From: Gnetum montanum
Lineage: Eukaryota > Streptophyta > Gnetopsida > Gnetales > Gnetaceae
DNA length: 64,000 bases
Reading direction: 5' to 3'
NCBI GenBank assembly: GCA_015680685.1
Contig: MNCI01003769.1
Location: 166,034 to 230,033 of the forward strand
Made by a program: the position numbers and the translations under genes. Below the pieces are notes generated by a model. That model saw only the letters and a program-made list of their open reading frames with translations. It searched no databases and was not told the DNA's origin. Numbering within the stretch: the first letter of the stretch is position 1; every line of letters begins with the position of its first letter. This document shows, piece by piece, positions 23,537 to 36,789 of the stretch.

Positions 23537-24417
23537 TGATGAGTGGTGAAGTAGTCCCATACCCAACCATACGAGATACAATTATTCATGCGCAACTTGG
23601 TCAAATTCCATGAACAAGGCAATGTGAATATGCTAGTAGTTAGTTAAAGTTTAGGATCGTTATCTTCCCACATGGAGCTAGTATAATCTATGCATATGAT
23701 TTAGCTCTCAGTGAGGTGTATGATACATTGATGTTGGTAGGCCATAACTCCTAGTAAACATAAGGTAAATGAAAGTGGTTTCTAAGTCTACATAAACAAA
23801 AAATGAATCTAGTCTAGCCTAGGTGATGGAAAACTATTCCTAACTCTCTGCACATGTCTTAGACTTCAGCAATGGTTACTGAGATTACAAAGTACCTCAC
23901 TACTAGGCGAACCAAGAGATAATACTACTGGGTTATTAAAAAATCATACTTTACACTCTGAATCAGTCATATCCATTCGACTTAACAATAATAAAAGTAA
24001 AGTCCATGGAAAAGTAAATAGTAACTAAGAAAATAGTAAACATTATTCTAGGTAAATAGTAAAAAAAAAAACTAAGTGTATATTGTAATGGTGAAAAGTA
24101 ATCTTGATCTTTATTGTTGTTCACACTTATGTTCAAGTACAAGATGCTTGAATAAAGACTTCGTACAATCACTCAACACCACACTGAGAGCATACACTCT
24201 ATTACTAAGTCATGAAAATAACCTACAAGAGTTCTGGTAAGGTGGAATGAAAATTGTTGTTTGGACCATGTGCCTAAGTGTTGTATTTATAAGCTTGCAT
24301 GTGTCTGTGATATCAAATAGCAAACATCATAGCTTGTGCCCCGATATTGTGGATCTGATATTGCAGCTCTAATATCGAATGCCTAATATCATAGCCATGT
24401 AAAAACTTAATTTATCA
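23537..24417 (-). repeat. 5' LTR of element D
   Basis: The pair of 1968-2843. Plus-strand ends are TGATGAGTGG and TTTATCA. U3 words GATATC, CGATATTG, GATATTG and AATATCG are at 24300-24400. ATGAT follows at 24418-24422 and matches 1963-1967. Confidence 0.85.
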
Positions 24418-24422
24418 ATGAT

Positions 24423-25859
24423 GTTTCCAATACTAAAGAAATTCTTTATAATGATTTTGCTAATAAAGACAATATATGTTTCAAGTTGATGTGGAGTATG
24501 CAAAAGGATTTTCTTTATATTCTGATTATCTAATAATATTATTGGTGATTCTTGTTTAACTGTATATATGGTTTTGTATTAGATTTCTGTTCTCACAAGA
24601 ATCCCCAAAAGAGGATTCAAATTATCTAGAGATGTATGTGCATGTAAATTTTTTTTTGTGTACTAACTTTTGAATTTAGAATAATTTTACATATAGTTTC
24701 TAAAATTCAATATTAGTGTTATATGATCATGGTTTCTTCTGCTTGCGAAAGATTTTATAGTCAAAAATATAGTTAATTGAATTCTTCTTAAGAAGCTATC
24801 TTAAGTAGAGTAATAATAGAAAACTAATGCAATGACATTGATGATTGTTTAAATACTTTACTATCATTTTTCTTAGTTACAAGCCTGTTGTATCTTCTAT
24901 TATTACAATGCCCTTTCATATTAAAAGATTTTATTAATGCATTTAGCTTCAACTTCAATTTCAATTTTTATATTTTATTCCTATATGGTAATATTTCTTA
25001 TATGTTTTTGTAAATACCTTAGTAAAGACATGTTTTGGGTAAATCAAGAATAAGATTGAGTTAGGTCATTATATTGGAGGCTATGTTGAAACCCTAAAAT
25101 AATTATAATATAAGTACATCTCAAGATATATAGTCTAATGTTTATAACTCAGCATTGTCCACTAACACCGAACCCATAACTTGGAGCTTTCAAATCAAAA
25201 GTCTCATTACTAGGCTAATACCTTATTTTTTAAAAGAGTTATAAGACTTTGTCAAAGAATCATAGTCTTTTTTTAGAAGAGTTCAATTATTTTAAACACC
25301 TAAAACAATTTTAGTTGAGTCTTGTTTTTTTCTTAAGAAGCTTTTAGTTTAGCAAGTAAATTAAAGAATTATAGGCTTATTTTAAGAAGTTCAATTTTTT
25401 TAGTAGGAATTTTAGTCAAATAGTCATAATGATTTCATCTTAGGAATTCCAATTAGAGAATCATGGTCTATATTATAAGACAAGTACAATTGCATTTAGT
25501 CTAAGGTACTTTTAATTTATGAAATTCTAGTCAATCATGAGTGCTTTTATTTTATGGAAGTCCAATCAAAGAATCATAGTCTTTTTTTTTAAGAGTTTGA
25601 CTACATTATTTTTCTAGGATATGGGAAAGGTTGTGATGGGTTTTGATCCCAACATCTTTGTATGAAAATCTTGTAAGTAAACCAATTGGGCTATAGCCCA
25701 TACTCAAAGAATCATAGTCTTGTATTTATATTACAAAATTAATGGACTAAAACTTGGTATAATATCAAGATTTTTTTTCTTTGAACAATGAAAATTATGG
25801 AATTAACATGCATATCTATGTTTTTTTCGAGATCTGCAAAACATGGGACTAACATGCTT
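24423..25859. repeat. AT-rich spacer with degenerate AGAATCATAGTCTT repeats
   Basis: No gene was seen. Between about 25200 and 25720 the words AAAGAATCATAGTCTT and AAGAGTTCAATT recur five or six times at irregular spacing, which suggests a decayed tandem array. ORFs are short and AT-driven. Confidence 0.5.
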
Positions 25860-28400
25860 GTTCATTTTTCATAGCACATCATTGATACACATTCATCATC
25901 ATCTTATCTTTATCATACCAAATGGGATCGACTACATGAGTTCTTTTTTGTCATTTTCCTCTATGAAGAGCTATACCCTTATTTATTTATAGTTTTTTCA
26001 AATCATCTTTGATCATTTTTTCCCATGTCTTCTTTGGTCTTCCTTTCAATAGCTTTCTTGTAATAGTGATGTAGCAACCTTTGTTTATAGGCTCATTGTC
26101 TAATCTTCTTTACACATGTCCATACCATCTAAGCCACTATTCTTGTAGCAACCAAGTCTTCATCTCATGTTTGTATTGTGTAATTGATCTTTTTTTGTAA
26201 CATTAAATATCCATCAAAGCATTCACATTTCTACCACATTGATTTGTTATTCATGTCTCTTTTATACTACCTAACATTCATAATCATATAAGATAGTAGG
26301 GTTAATTATTATCGTGTAAAATTTCTCCTTTCATTTTATTTGTATTCTTTTATCATATAAAACACCACTAGTCTTTCTCCATTTTAATCATCCTTCCTCA
26401 ATTCTATTTATGATATCTTTATCAATTTCAACAATTGAATGAATGATTAATCTTTGGCAGTGAAACTATTTGCAGTCAAGGACTCTTCTACCTTGAATTT
26501 TCATTTCTATTTCACCACTGTTTATCTTTTTATTAAAATTTCATTCTATATATTCTATCATATTTCTACTAATTTTTAAGCCTTTTGATTCTAAAGCATG
26601 TCTCCACTTCTATATTTTAGCAACGATATTTTCTTAAGTTGTATCTATTGGTTCTAGTATGCATTTTAAAAACTCTTGCTCCACACATTCTAAATGCTCA
26701 TGTTGTAGTTTAGAAGCAAGACAAAGAAACAAATTTAACAATCCAAATTCAAAATAATAGAAGGCCATATCTACATGTGAAAATATATTAAAAGCACCCT
26801 ATCAAAGCCTAATTCTTAAGTGAAGACAAAATAGCTTTTTTTATAAAATAGGGACCAAAGCCATGTAATTTATATTTTAATTATTATACCACAAAAGGTA
26901 AAATAGAAAATTCTATTATTTTTAATTTTATTAAAAGATTAATGGGTAGATGTAATAAGAGAATGACCCCAATCTCTCAAGTCTATTGAATTTTCAACCC
27001 AATTTTTTATAAAATAGGCTTGTCCCATTATATTCAATTCTGGTCACATCATTTGGCTGCAAATATGAGTTCAAATAATGTTTGTAAGAGATGTAATTAA
27101 TGTCATTGAGGAAAATTAATAATGAATAAAGAAGATTGAATATATTACAAAATTTTCTCAATTTATCCCATAATCCCATATCCTATTTATCATCTACAAT
27201 CCTTGCATCACCAATTTTACAATTTATTCAATAATCTCATATCCTATTTATCATCTACAATCCTATTCATAATTTTACAATTTATGCCATTACAAGTTCA
27301 TCCATCATCAATTCATCATTTTCATCAATATTCATTAAACAACGAAGTTGAACAATCACATTTGGGGTCACCTTTATGTAATAGTTTTCAACCATCAAAA
27401 CAACTCAAATTAATTCCAAATTATGTAGGTACACAAATTGTTGAAATATTTTTCTATCAAGTATTCACCTACTCTATAACTCTCTAGGATCGTAGAGATA
27501 TTCATCTTTCACAACAATAATTCATATTCTGGATAGTAAAAAATTTTATTCTATACCTCTTTTTGAAGCTAGATTTGAATGATCAAATGAAATCTAATTG
27601 ATTGAAAATTTTACAAGATTAAAGATTGCAAAACAAGCTTTCTAACAAGCCTAATATGAACCCACATAATTACAACTATAAAATAAGAAAAAATTAAAAA
27701 TTTCTAAGTTGAGTTACCCACATAATTTGATATATATGGCTACCAAAAATTTGTAAAATAAAAAATTCTTTCAAATCTTCTTACATCCAAAAAAAATCTA
27801 CAATATCCACTAATACAATATCATCTGCAAATAGCATACACTAAGGGATTTCATATTGTATTTTCTTTGTTATTTTATCCAAAATAATGGAAAATAAGTA
27901 CAAGCTAGTGCAAACACTTGATGTACACCTACTATAACTGGAAAATCTTATGGTAGGCCACAAACTATTGTAATTTTAGAGGTAGCTCATTCATAAATGT
28001 CTTAAATCACTTTATATATTTATCAAGGATGCTTTCCTTCCATAAGGGCCACCAAATAATATTTTTAGGTCATATGCTTTTTCTAAGTCAATGAAGATCA
28101 TATTTAGATTTTCTCTATGCTTTCTAAATTTCTACATTGATTATTGTATAAAAAATAGCTTCTATAGTAGATCTTCCTAGCATAAATCCAAATTGATTTT
28201 CTAATACTATTGATTCAAGTTTAAGATGCTGCTCTATGACTCCCTCCTAAATCTTTATAGTATGGCTCATTAGCTTGATCCCTCTATACTTTGTACAATT
28301 TTGTATGTCTCCTTTATTTTTTTAAATAGTAACAACAAAGTTTTTTCTCCAATTTTTGGGCATTTCGCCATCCCTCAAAAATTGTTTAAATAATTAATAC
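25860..28400 (-). pseudogene. L1-type LINE reverse transcriptase remnant, interrupted
   Basis: LINE RT nicks the target and copies its own RNA there. On the minus strand, from right to left: NCTKYRGIKLMSHTIK (about 28315-28265), MIFIDLEKAYD (about 28100-28060), CMLFADDIVLVD with the catalytic ADD (about 27840-27800), WRHALESKGLKISRN (about 26615-26570) and the C-terminal LRWYGHV...KGRPKKTWEKMIKDDLKKL (about 26140-25990), ending with VDPI (about 25935). These are standard blocks of plant L1-like RT. The distance between ADD and the WRHALESKG block is about 1 kb too long, so foreign sequence sits at about 26700-27780. Many stops. Confidence 0.8.
27175..27290. repeat. Tandem ~60-bp duplication inside the LINE interruption
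   Basis: CATATCCTATTTATCATCTACAATCC occurs twice (starting about 27178 and 27238), each followed by AATTTTACAATTTAT-like sequence. A 94-residue ORF across it looks incidental. Confidence 0.6.
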
Positions 28401-30500
28401 AATTCATTTTTCTTATAAATGCATTACAATATATAATTTTTAAGGAGATAAATTATTTTTTAAATATAAGAAAATTAAGCTAGTAGAATAATGTATGACC
28501 CATCCTAAAAATTTTGATAAAATGAGTAAGGTATGAATTAAATCTATTTAATTTTGATTACATAAAATTAAAATAGATATTATATTAAATGTAAATATTG
28601 ATCTCAATAATTTAGAAAATAATGATATGTTTTTGAAAAATAGCTAGATATTGTCAAAGTGAGCATAGCTAAATGGGTAGTGGAAGCTCTTAGAACTAGG
28701 GTAGCATCAAAAGTCTTGAGGTCTTCTCTTCTACAATTTGACTTATCATGAATCAATCATGAGTTGACAGTGGATAGTAGTATGCAATTTCTTCTTATCA
28801 CAAGCTTGCCACAAGTTGCAACACCTTGTTCTTAGTTCATTGTGAGTCATGACGGGATCACAATTAGTACTATGCAATGGTCATGAATTGTAGTGATCAA
28901 TGTGACTTTACTGTAAGTTGCAGTTTTCTTAGAAGTATAGAATCTAAGAGTTAGTGCAAGTAACCTTCTTAGTTGCAATGGGATCATAGATTGTATAATG
29001 ATAAAAAACAATAAGATAATCAACCTTTAAATTTTCAATTCAAGGGCATCTCCAAGCCCAAACCTTCATAAACATGACATAAAACATCTAAGAAATGACA
29101 AATCTACTCAATAACATTGCATGCAAGGTCAATTAAGTGAGATTTGAGACAATTTTCTATGGGTTTCTTCCCTTCTTCTAACATGCAAAAAGAAATTATG
29201 AACAAATGTTTCTCTTCTCAAAGAACTTAGATCTGGAAGTCATATGTCTGGAATTATGATCTAAAGGGTTTCTAAGATTGAATTTTCTTGATACAACATG
29301 CAATAGAATTTGTGAATATTACCAAGAATCCCAAGAAGAACCATAATAATTACTTAGAACCCTTATGAAATGAAAGAGATTTGAGTGAATTCTTTATGAA
29401 ATAATAATGAGAAAAGCTAAATTTTAGATAGAAACATCAATTTAAATCATCAAACATATAGATCTAATAATTTGTAAAATTAAACCAGAGAAATCTTATA
29501 AAATGCTTGAGAAATTATGAACTCAATTATGAAAGGCAAACATATTGTGAAATTTGAAATATTTATGAAATGTTTGCAAACTTAGATATGAAATATTATG
29601 AAATATGAACTAATGCATGGCTAATGACATAAGCCCATTGTGAAATAACAAAGAAAAGTAAAGGAATTGAAAGCTTAAGAAAACCTTAGTACATAAAAAT
29701 CCTTCTTCTTCTATTAATGAAAAGATATCAACATACAAATGCAATGTTTAGAATCATATTAAGTTTCAAATGAGGGCATTGATCTCCTTTTATAGCACTT
29801 GAGAGTGGACGCATGACATAAATCTCCTTACTTTTCATCAAACTTGTGCTATCCTAACTTTAAATATTACATGACTTGAAATAAAAAATTCTAACTCTTA
29901 ACATGGCCCTGTAACATGAAATTAAAATTGATTAATGACTAACATAAGACTTCAATATGAAATTAAAGAATAAACACCATCAAAAATATCTAGAGAAATT
30001 AATACAATTTTCAAACTATACTTTACATTTCCTTCTTTATGCTAAAAATTAGATTTAGAATTGTAACATTCAAAGTTTTGGAAATAGATTCTTCTTCTTT
30101 CACCTTTAAGCATCCAATCATTCTCATGAGATAATCAAATCAATAGGCCAATAATGATTTATGATCATATCATCAATTTTATTTAAGCTTTGAATATATG
30201 TGAAAAAATAAGAAGGGCTTCCTACCTTGGTTGTTCCTACTATTCTGGTGGTGCGTATTCACAACCCATGTAGTAGTACCAACAATGGCAAGTTCCAAAT
30301 CCTTAGGATGCTTCTTCATTAAATCTTCCAACTTCTATGTAACAAAAATGGTGCTTCTTGCCAATTCCTATGTTCATGGTGCATAAGTAGGTGCTTATCA
30401 ACCCCCATCAATAATAGCTCAATACTACATGCTTGTTTCAATTAGTCCTGCCAACCAAGCTTTCAAACAACAAGAATAATAGTAGCTTCTACTCCTTGGT
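28401..30500. other. AT-rich region without recognisable genes
   Basis: Only short ORFs. A-rich and T-rich words dominate, and no RT, gag, transposase or host-gene motif was found on either strand. It may be long-decayed retroelement sequence. Confidence 0.5.
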
Positions 30501-30529
30501 CTCATTCAAGGTATGATATCTAGTCAACT

Positions 30530-31350
30530 ATAGCCAAGGCAAGCTAAATTAAGTAATATTTCCTATTGTATTGATCATGCTTCCATGTATGCATCTAAGC
30601 AATATTATCAATCTCCTATTGATTTGGCTATGAAGGGAAGTTCAAGGTTCCATGATAGGAAATTCAATCGCAAGAATAGACATGAGAGTTGCAAGACAGG
30701 TTCCACATCATCCTCTCCATCTTATGGAGATGAAAATCATTCATGTTAGATGAAAGCCAATATTTAGGAGGTCTTGACAAAATTCCCTAATTAGAGCTAA
30801 AGTGTAATATCTATTTCAAGGATAAGTTCCATAGCTATGTCTAGTATAGGTAACAAGATGACACCTAATGGTGATGTTATCACCATTTCCATGTCTATGG
30901 TGGCTACATGAGCAAGAAGGATATTTACCTAAAAATAATTATATCCTCATAGTCCCATGGTGAAAATTCAAATTAGTAAAAAGGGTCATTACCTAGCTCT
31001 TTTTGACTTCTATTTAGGAATCAATCTCATCTTATTACAATAGTACCTTGATTAGGGGCTTTCTTCCCTCAAGTGTACTAACATATGGTTAAAGCTAACA
31101 GGCTAATCCTACTCATATTCCATGTGACAGGTGTGGGATATAATGAATTCTATTATAGTTTGGTTGTATTCCACTGATTTTCTAGTGATCAAGTCATAAA
31201 ACAAGATGAAATAAAATCTTCTTGTTATCATGGGAAGAGCCTAGTTGAGGACAACTAATGCCAAATTAATCTTCCAATGCCTTTATCTTGAAATTGATAG
31301 AAGAGATCAGATTAGAAGGATGAATTACCAAAAAATACCTTGTGATCCTT
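30530..31350 (+). pseudogene. gag-protease remnant of another family member
   Basis: Plus-strand text YYQSPIDLAMKGSSRFHDRKF is followed, after several stops, by YSTDFLVIKS, then LLVIMGRA and LRTTNAKLIFQCLYLEIDRR, the end of the protease as in E1 (FLVIKVENY...IVGRVWLSIVDAKM...LSLEISKE). No LTR could be tied to it. It lies just left of the LTR of element E. Confidence 0.65.
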
Positions 31351-31734
31351 TCTAGTCTAGTAGCACCATGTGCATGTGTCATTCAAGTGAGCTAAATGCA
31401 ACACTTGATGGACAATAACTTTTGTACCATAATGAATATCTTTTGTCTCTAAGCATGTCTAACACTTAATTTAACACTTAGAGGTCTATGTGATAATAGA
31501 CATGGATAAATCATGAACAATAAATCCTCCAAGCCATGTAAAATTTATTTATTTTTTGCTATTTTTCATTTGTGCATGTAATCAAGTTGGTATTTTTAGT
31601 TTTAATTTTATACATTTTGAACTTAATGAAAAATTAATTATGATATTTTCTTTTCATTTAAAAATTTTTTATTTATGTGTGTGTTGTAGGAAAACCAATT
31701 AATACACTTTATGAATGCTCATTTAATAAGCCAA

Positions 31735-32798
31735 TGATGGATGAGTGAGTTATAGATGTGTTGAAGATGCAAGAGTGCCAAATGGGTTCAAAGTAGAGCC
31801 TTGATTAATGCAATGTCCATTCAAAATCCTTATGATCACTAGATGGGACTAATCAGTGTGATTAGACCAAGGTGCACATGTTACTTTGCCTAGCCATCCT
31901 AGTCAGAAGAGCTTTGTGATCTCATGAATCTATGTGCACCATGCAGTAAGGGATGAATTTTCATGCTTATGCAAGTAAAATATTTTAGGTGGTGATCTGG
32001 CACTCCAACCATTCAAATGAAACATCCTGTACTATGATATTGTAGCCTTGCATACATCATCATAGATACAATGTAATGGATCATGGTCATGCCTATAAAT
32101 ACCAATCCACCATCACATAAAAATAACAAGTTTGTGCCAACACATAGCGAAATTCTTGTAGTTTGTTTTCGTAAAGTTAGAGTTAGAGTGAATCCCTACA
32201 GTGTGGTAAATTATAGTTGCATAGAATGTTTATTCAAGTGGATTGTTCTTAGACACAATTCATGAATAGAAATAAAGATCGAGATTGTTCATCATTGTAG
32301 CATATTGCTCAGCATAGTTTTACTTCTTCATAAAGTTTACCTTTATTTAGTCATTTACTTTTACTAAGTCATTTATTATTTTAATGTCTATTTGAAAAGT
32401 GGAATAATTACAACTAGTTTCAAACATAAAGTGTAATTGTTTGATAACCTAATAGTGACTTTTCTTGACTCGCTTAGTTTTGAAGTTACTTGGTAATCCT
32501 AGTGAAAATTAAATCAATCTAAGACATGTATGAAAAACCAAGAACATATGTTTTTCATCATAGGATAAAATAGATGTAGAAATTCATTGTACTTGGAATT
32601 AGAATTTATAATCATTTTCATCATGTTCACACTTAGGAAACTTAAAGCCAAACAACATCAATTCATCATATACCCCACTAAGAGTTAAACCATATGATTT
32701 ACACCTTGCTAACTCTAAGTGGAAAGATAATGATCACAAACTTAACATCAACTTACTAGTCTACTTACATTATCCATCCATGGATTATGATTTGGTCA
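31735..32798 (+). repeat. 5' LTR of element E, cut by an assembly N
   Basis: It starts near TGATGGATGAGTG and has a TATA-like CCTATAAATACC at about 32092, a polyadenylation-like AATAAAG at 32271-32277 and the family wording GTAATTGTTTGATAACCTAATAG. An N at 32799 hides the LTR end, the primer site and the gag start, because gag text begins immediately after it. Boundaries are approximate. Confidence 0.6.
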
Positions 32799-32799
32799 N

Positions 32800-35270
32800 T
32801 GACTAGGCCATATTAGACAACAAAGGCTCAAGCAAGAAGGGATGCCATTATGGAGGCAAGATATGAACAAGATAAAGAAAAGAAGACACCATAGATAGTT
32901 TTCCTAAAAGAAAAAAAAGATGCTCCTTCCTAAGAGGAAAATTTCTATCAAACTCATGGATCATATTCCTAAACACCAGTAATTTGTATTGAAGATCCTA
33001 TTAAAATAAAGCTACATTTAAATCTTGTAGAAATCCTTGAAAGAAAAAAGGATGACTTCAAACTTAGGAGGGATTCAAGACCTAAGACCTTCGATGAATC
33101 TAGAAGAGATGAATCAAGGAGTCATAGAAGAAGAACCAGTCGATGTCATTCTCCTTCTTATTCCTTACACTCATCAAAAAATTCTAATAAGAGAATGAAG
33201 ATTTAAGGAATCATGATGGAGAAAGAAGAAGAGATTGTGAGAGACAAGCACATAGAAGAAGACATCCTGATGAAAAATATGATGGGCATGAATAAAGAGG
33301 AGAAAGGATCAAACTTAGGAGGGATTCAACACCTCCTAGGAAGAAAAAAGAAGAACTCTAGACATACGAGGGATTCAAGACCTCAGACCTCCGATGGATC
33401 GAAAAGAGATGAATCAAGGAGTCATAAAAGCAGAACCAGTCGACACCATTCTCCAACTCCTCCATCTTCTTCCTTACATTCATCAAAAAATTCTAACAAA
33501 AGAGAATGAAGACTAATGAATTATGATGGAGAAAGAAGAAGAGATCATGAGAGACAAGCACATAGAAGAAGACATCCTAATGAAAAATAAGATGACCATG
33601 AATAAAGAGGTGAAATAATTAGATATGAAAGAAGAGAGCATTATCAACATCAGAGGGTTTGTCACTATAACAAAGCTTATGAACTCAGAGACTATGAAGA
33701 ACTGCTATTAGTCACTTGCGATATGATCAACATCAGGGAAGCTATGTACATTCCTACCAACCATTTAAGGAACAACTACATTAAGCAACTTTATATGAAT
33801 AATATTCCAAAATTCAAAGGTGGATATAATGTACATTCACAACATCATCTTCAAGCCTTCCATGATAACTACACCCTATAGAATATCAAGAATGACTGGA
33901 AGAAATTAAAGTTATTTTCTAGGACTCTTATAAAGAAAGTAAAGAGCTAGCATAGATCCTTAGAACTAGAATGAACTTGAGGATATTGCACTCTACTAGA
34001 ACTATTTAATGATAAGTATCAAACTTATTCGAGAGTGTCAAATTTGAGAAAATAAATCCAAGGATGGAAAAAAGGGACACATGAATCCCATAATGTAGAT
34101 GTGGACAAGTATTATTACTTATTACATAGATACCTAGGTCATGAGTTCTCTCAACAAGAGTAACGATGACATATCATCAATAAGTTAAGGAACAAAATAA
34201 GAAAAACCTTGAAGTATATGCTCAAGGTAGATTATCTAAGATTATAGCTCATCAGATCCAATGTTTGATAGGCCAAGTGGAGAAAGAAGAAGGGGAGTTA
34301 TGAAAAAGAGAATCAAATGAAGAATATAATAGAGATCCATCTATTAGAAAAGGAGATGTAAGGATATGCAAAATATAAGAAGAAGAAACACTAGAAAATG
34401 CAATCCAGTAAAAGACTCTATCTATTCAAAAATTAGTAAGTGAAACTGTAATAAAATTAGCGAAAATGTGGGATTATGTGGACAAGAAATTCACTACAAT
34501 ACTCAAGAAAATAGAGGAAAGAACTAAGCAAGTCTTTAACAGCAATAAAGATAGAAAGAAGAAAAAGAAAAATGGACGTGATAACTACAACAATAAAGGA
34601 ATAGTTGCTACAATAGAAAAAATAATAGATTTAATTTCAAAAGAAGGAAAAAATTTGTAAAGTATGCCAATATAAACATCCTAAGGGATGTTTTCCTATC
34701 GTGATCCACTTACCATGGTGTAGGGAATATGTACTTAATCTAAAGTTTATTAAGAAACAAATGCCCAAGTAATTATCTTATCCACAAGATAATTTAGATA
34801 GCCCTTTCAACAACTATACTATCTAAGAAACATCTATCCTTAACTATAGGAGAAATACTAGCAACAATGGCAAGCATCATAATGATTGAAAATGTCATCA
34901 CCAACATAGTAGTATCCATATAGATAGCTGGATCCCTATGGATACTATGTATAATGTCTAATTTCTCCCAGAAATACTTCTATCCACACTTCCTCTCTCT
35001 TCTATCTACTTGAATACCATAGACCCACAACATCATGCATGGATTCTTATCCTTACACATCTTAACTAGCACCCAGTTCCTCATATTAAGCTTCTAATCC
35101 ATTACCACCAATACCACCGTGAGTCATGCAAGGAGAACTACCAACATAGCCATAGCAAAAAAGTGCTCTAGGGTAGTCATTACATAAGACGATATAACAA
35201 GAAGTGCACAAAGATCTAGAAAATGCCCCTTCTTTAAGGTAAGCCCAAAAAAGGTTCAAAGGATGGGGAC
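32800..35270 (+). pseudogene. gag of element E (broken) with an internal duplication
   Basis: Right after the N the text TRPY...AQARRDAIMEARYEQDKEK matches a position about 100 residues into the gag start of D (MTRPYEPTKEKMIRDAAMEI). Then come an Arg/Ser-rich region (two tandem copies), the gag core FKGGYN, WKKLKLFSRTLI (about 33820-33930), KGDVRICK and a knuckle-like block KHPKGCFPIVIHL near 34680. Frameshifts and stops occur throughout. Confidence 0.72.
33056..33619 (+). repeat. 300-bp tandem duplication in the Arg/Ser-rich part of gag (element E)
   Basis: The blocks GAGGGATTCAAGACCT, AAGAGATGAATCAAGGAGTC and GGAGAAAGAAGAAGAGAT recur about 300-310 bases apart. The offset is exactly 300 at AGAGATGAATCAAGGA (33106 and 33406), a multiple of three, so it could have been in frame when it formed. 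Confidence 0.8.
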
Positions 35271-36780
35271 TTCATCTAACTCTACTCTATCACATGCTCC
35301 ATGAGCTAATTGAATAGTTGGCTAGCGATCTATTGATGTTGCACTTTCATCCTTTTCTCTATCTTATTCATTATTCATTCTTCATATTTTTCATTCCATT
35401 TCTTATCCATTTTTATGTATGATAAGAAGTTGATTGGGTGAAGCAAAGGCTAATATATGGTCATTCAAGGGGACAAACTTGCATTGCATGCCAATGTCTC
35501 ACTAGTTATTAGAAATCCATGGATGTCTCATCAACAAGTTTCACAAGATCAAGAAAGGTAAGTATCTACTATAGGGAGGATTCACTTGTGAATCCTTGGT
35601 GGATTTACATTTTAAGCTAGTAAGTAAAGCTTAGCTCTTAATGATGGTGGTGGTTGCACTACATAAGACACTCGATTGGTTTTTCACTTATGTGAGTGTT
35701 GACTCTATTGTGCTTTAAGATTTAACTATGAAAAATTCTCTTTAGTTAACCTTAATTATGATTGTATTCCATTATGTTTTGATGCTTTAATAATTTTCCT
35801 ATTTTTCTAACCCCTCTTTCCTAGCTTTTGGTTCATGGGAATGCATACATTAATCAATCGTCTTAATTTCCATTATGGTGGATGTCACTAAAGGTAAGTT
35901 TATAATGCTTTTGTTGTCTTACTTCTTAGATGCTTTATTAGGTCAATTTATGGTAATTTGAATGCATTATTGAACTTGTGCGAGGCTCTAGAAGTGAAGG
36001 AAGATAAGTTTAAGCATTAGTTTGAGACATTTTGCATTTTTTCAAGTTTGGGAGGATGTGCTAATGCACCCTCTGCATCAATGCAGGGGCATCAGTGCCC
36101 CTATGCTAGCAAACCCTCCTTGCATCAATGCACTACTATAAATGGGAGGACCTTCCAAACATATTTTTTCACTTTACCTTTTTCATTATTACTTTCCATT
36201 GCTTCCCATTCAACCACAAACAAGAGAAAATTTGCTATATTTTTACTAGAACAATTGGATTAATGATATTTTTACATGCACTCTTTTTGGTTTTTCTTGT
36301 TCTTAGTGTTCTAGATGTGGTTCAAGCCTAGTGTCTTGTAACTTAATCATGGGAAGAGGCACCAATTCATGTATATATTTAATGCATTTGGTAGTTATTT
36401 AAATATCTCTATATTATTTATACTTGTCCATATATTCCATGATTCAACAAGATAATGTTTTTTAAGTATTTTTAAAAGTTGTATTTATCATTTTTTTCAT
36501 GTGCAATTTTTGCAATGGTAGCATGATTCCTAGGGAACTTGCTTGTTTTTTAACAATTCTCACAACTCATAATGTTAGGGTGATTACAATCTAATCTTCA
36601 CAAACCTAGAAGGGCTTAGGTTAAACAATATTAGACCTCTATCTATAGATCCTTGCGCAAACTAGTAATTCTTGATCAAGAAGAAGAAGAAAAACTTATA
36701 TCTAATAATTTAAAATCTACAACTATTTCTCTAAAAACACCTTCATCCAAAAGTAGATTGGGAGGCAAGTAGTCACATTC
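35271..36780. other. No gene seen in element E interior
   Basis: No pol motifs. At 36055-36145 a short GC-richer patch has repeated GCATCAATGCA and GGGGCAT/TGCCCC words followed by a TATA-like CTATAAAT. This could be a promoter remnant of an inserted LTR. Two overlapping plus ORFs (36048-36331) are probably incidental. Confidence 0.45.
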
Positions 36781-36789
36781 TCAATCCTT

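Larger units (their letters stand above)
1968..24417 (-). mobile_element. Element D: minus-strand Ty3-type LTR retrotransposon, interrupted and pol-deficient
   Basis: Two related LTRs in minus orientation (1968-2843 and 23537-24417) are flanked by the same five bases, ATGAT, at 1963-1967 and 24418-24422, as expected for one integration. Reading leftward from the right LTR come an Asp-tRNA-like primer site, gag (about 23401-20840), protease (about 20800-20440), the post-integrase region (about 20250-19960), foreign sequence with a subtilase pseudogene (14.5-18.5 kb), an extra ORF remnant (14.2-12.3 kb), the nested element E1 (3683-12331) and the 3' end next to the left LTR. No RT, RNase H or integrase motif is visible on this strand. 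Without E1 the element is about 13.8 kb. All ORFs carry stops or frameshifts, so it is an old, defective copy. Confidence 0.8.
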
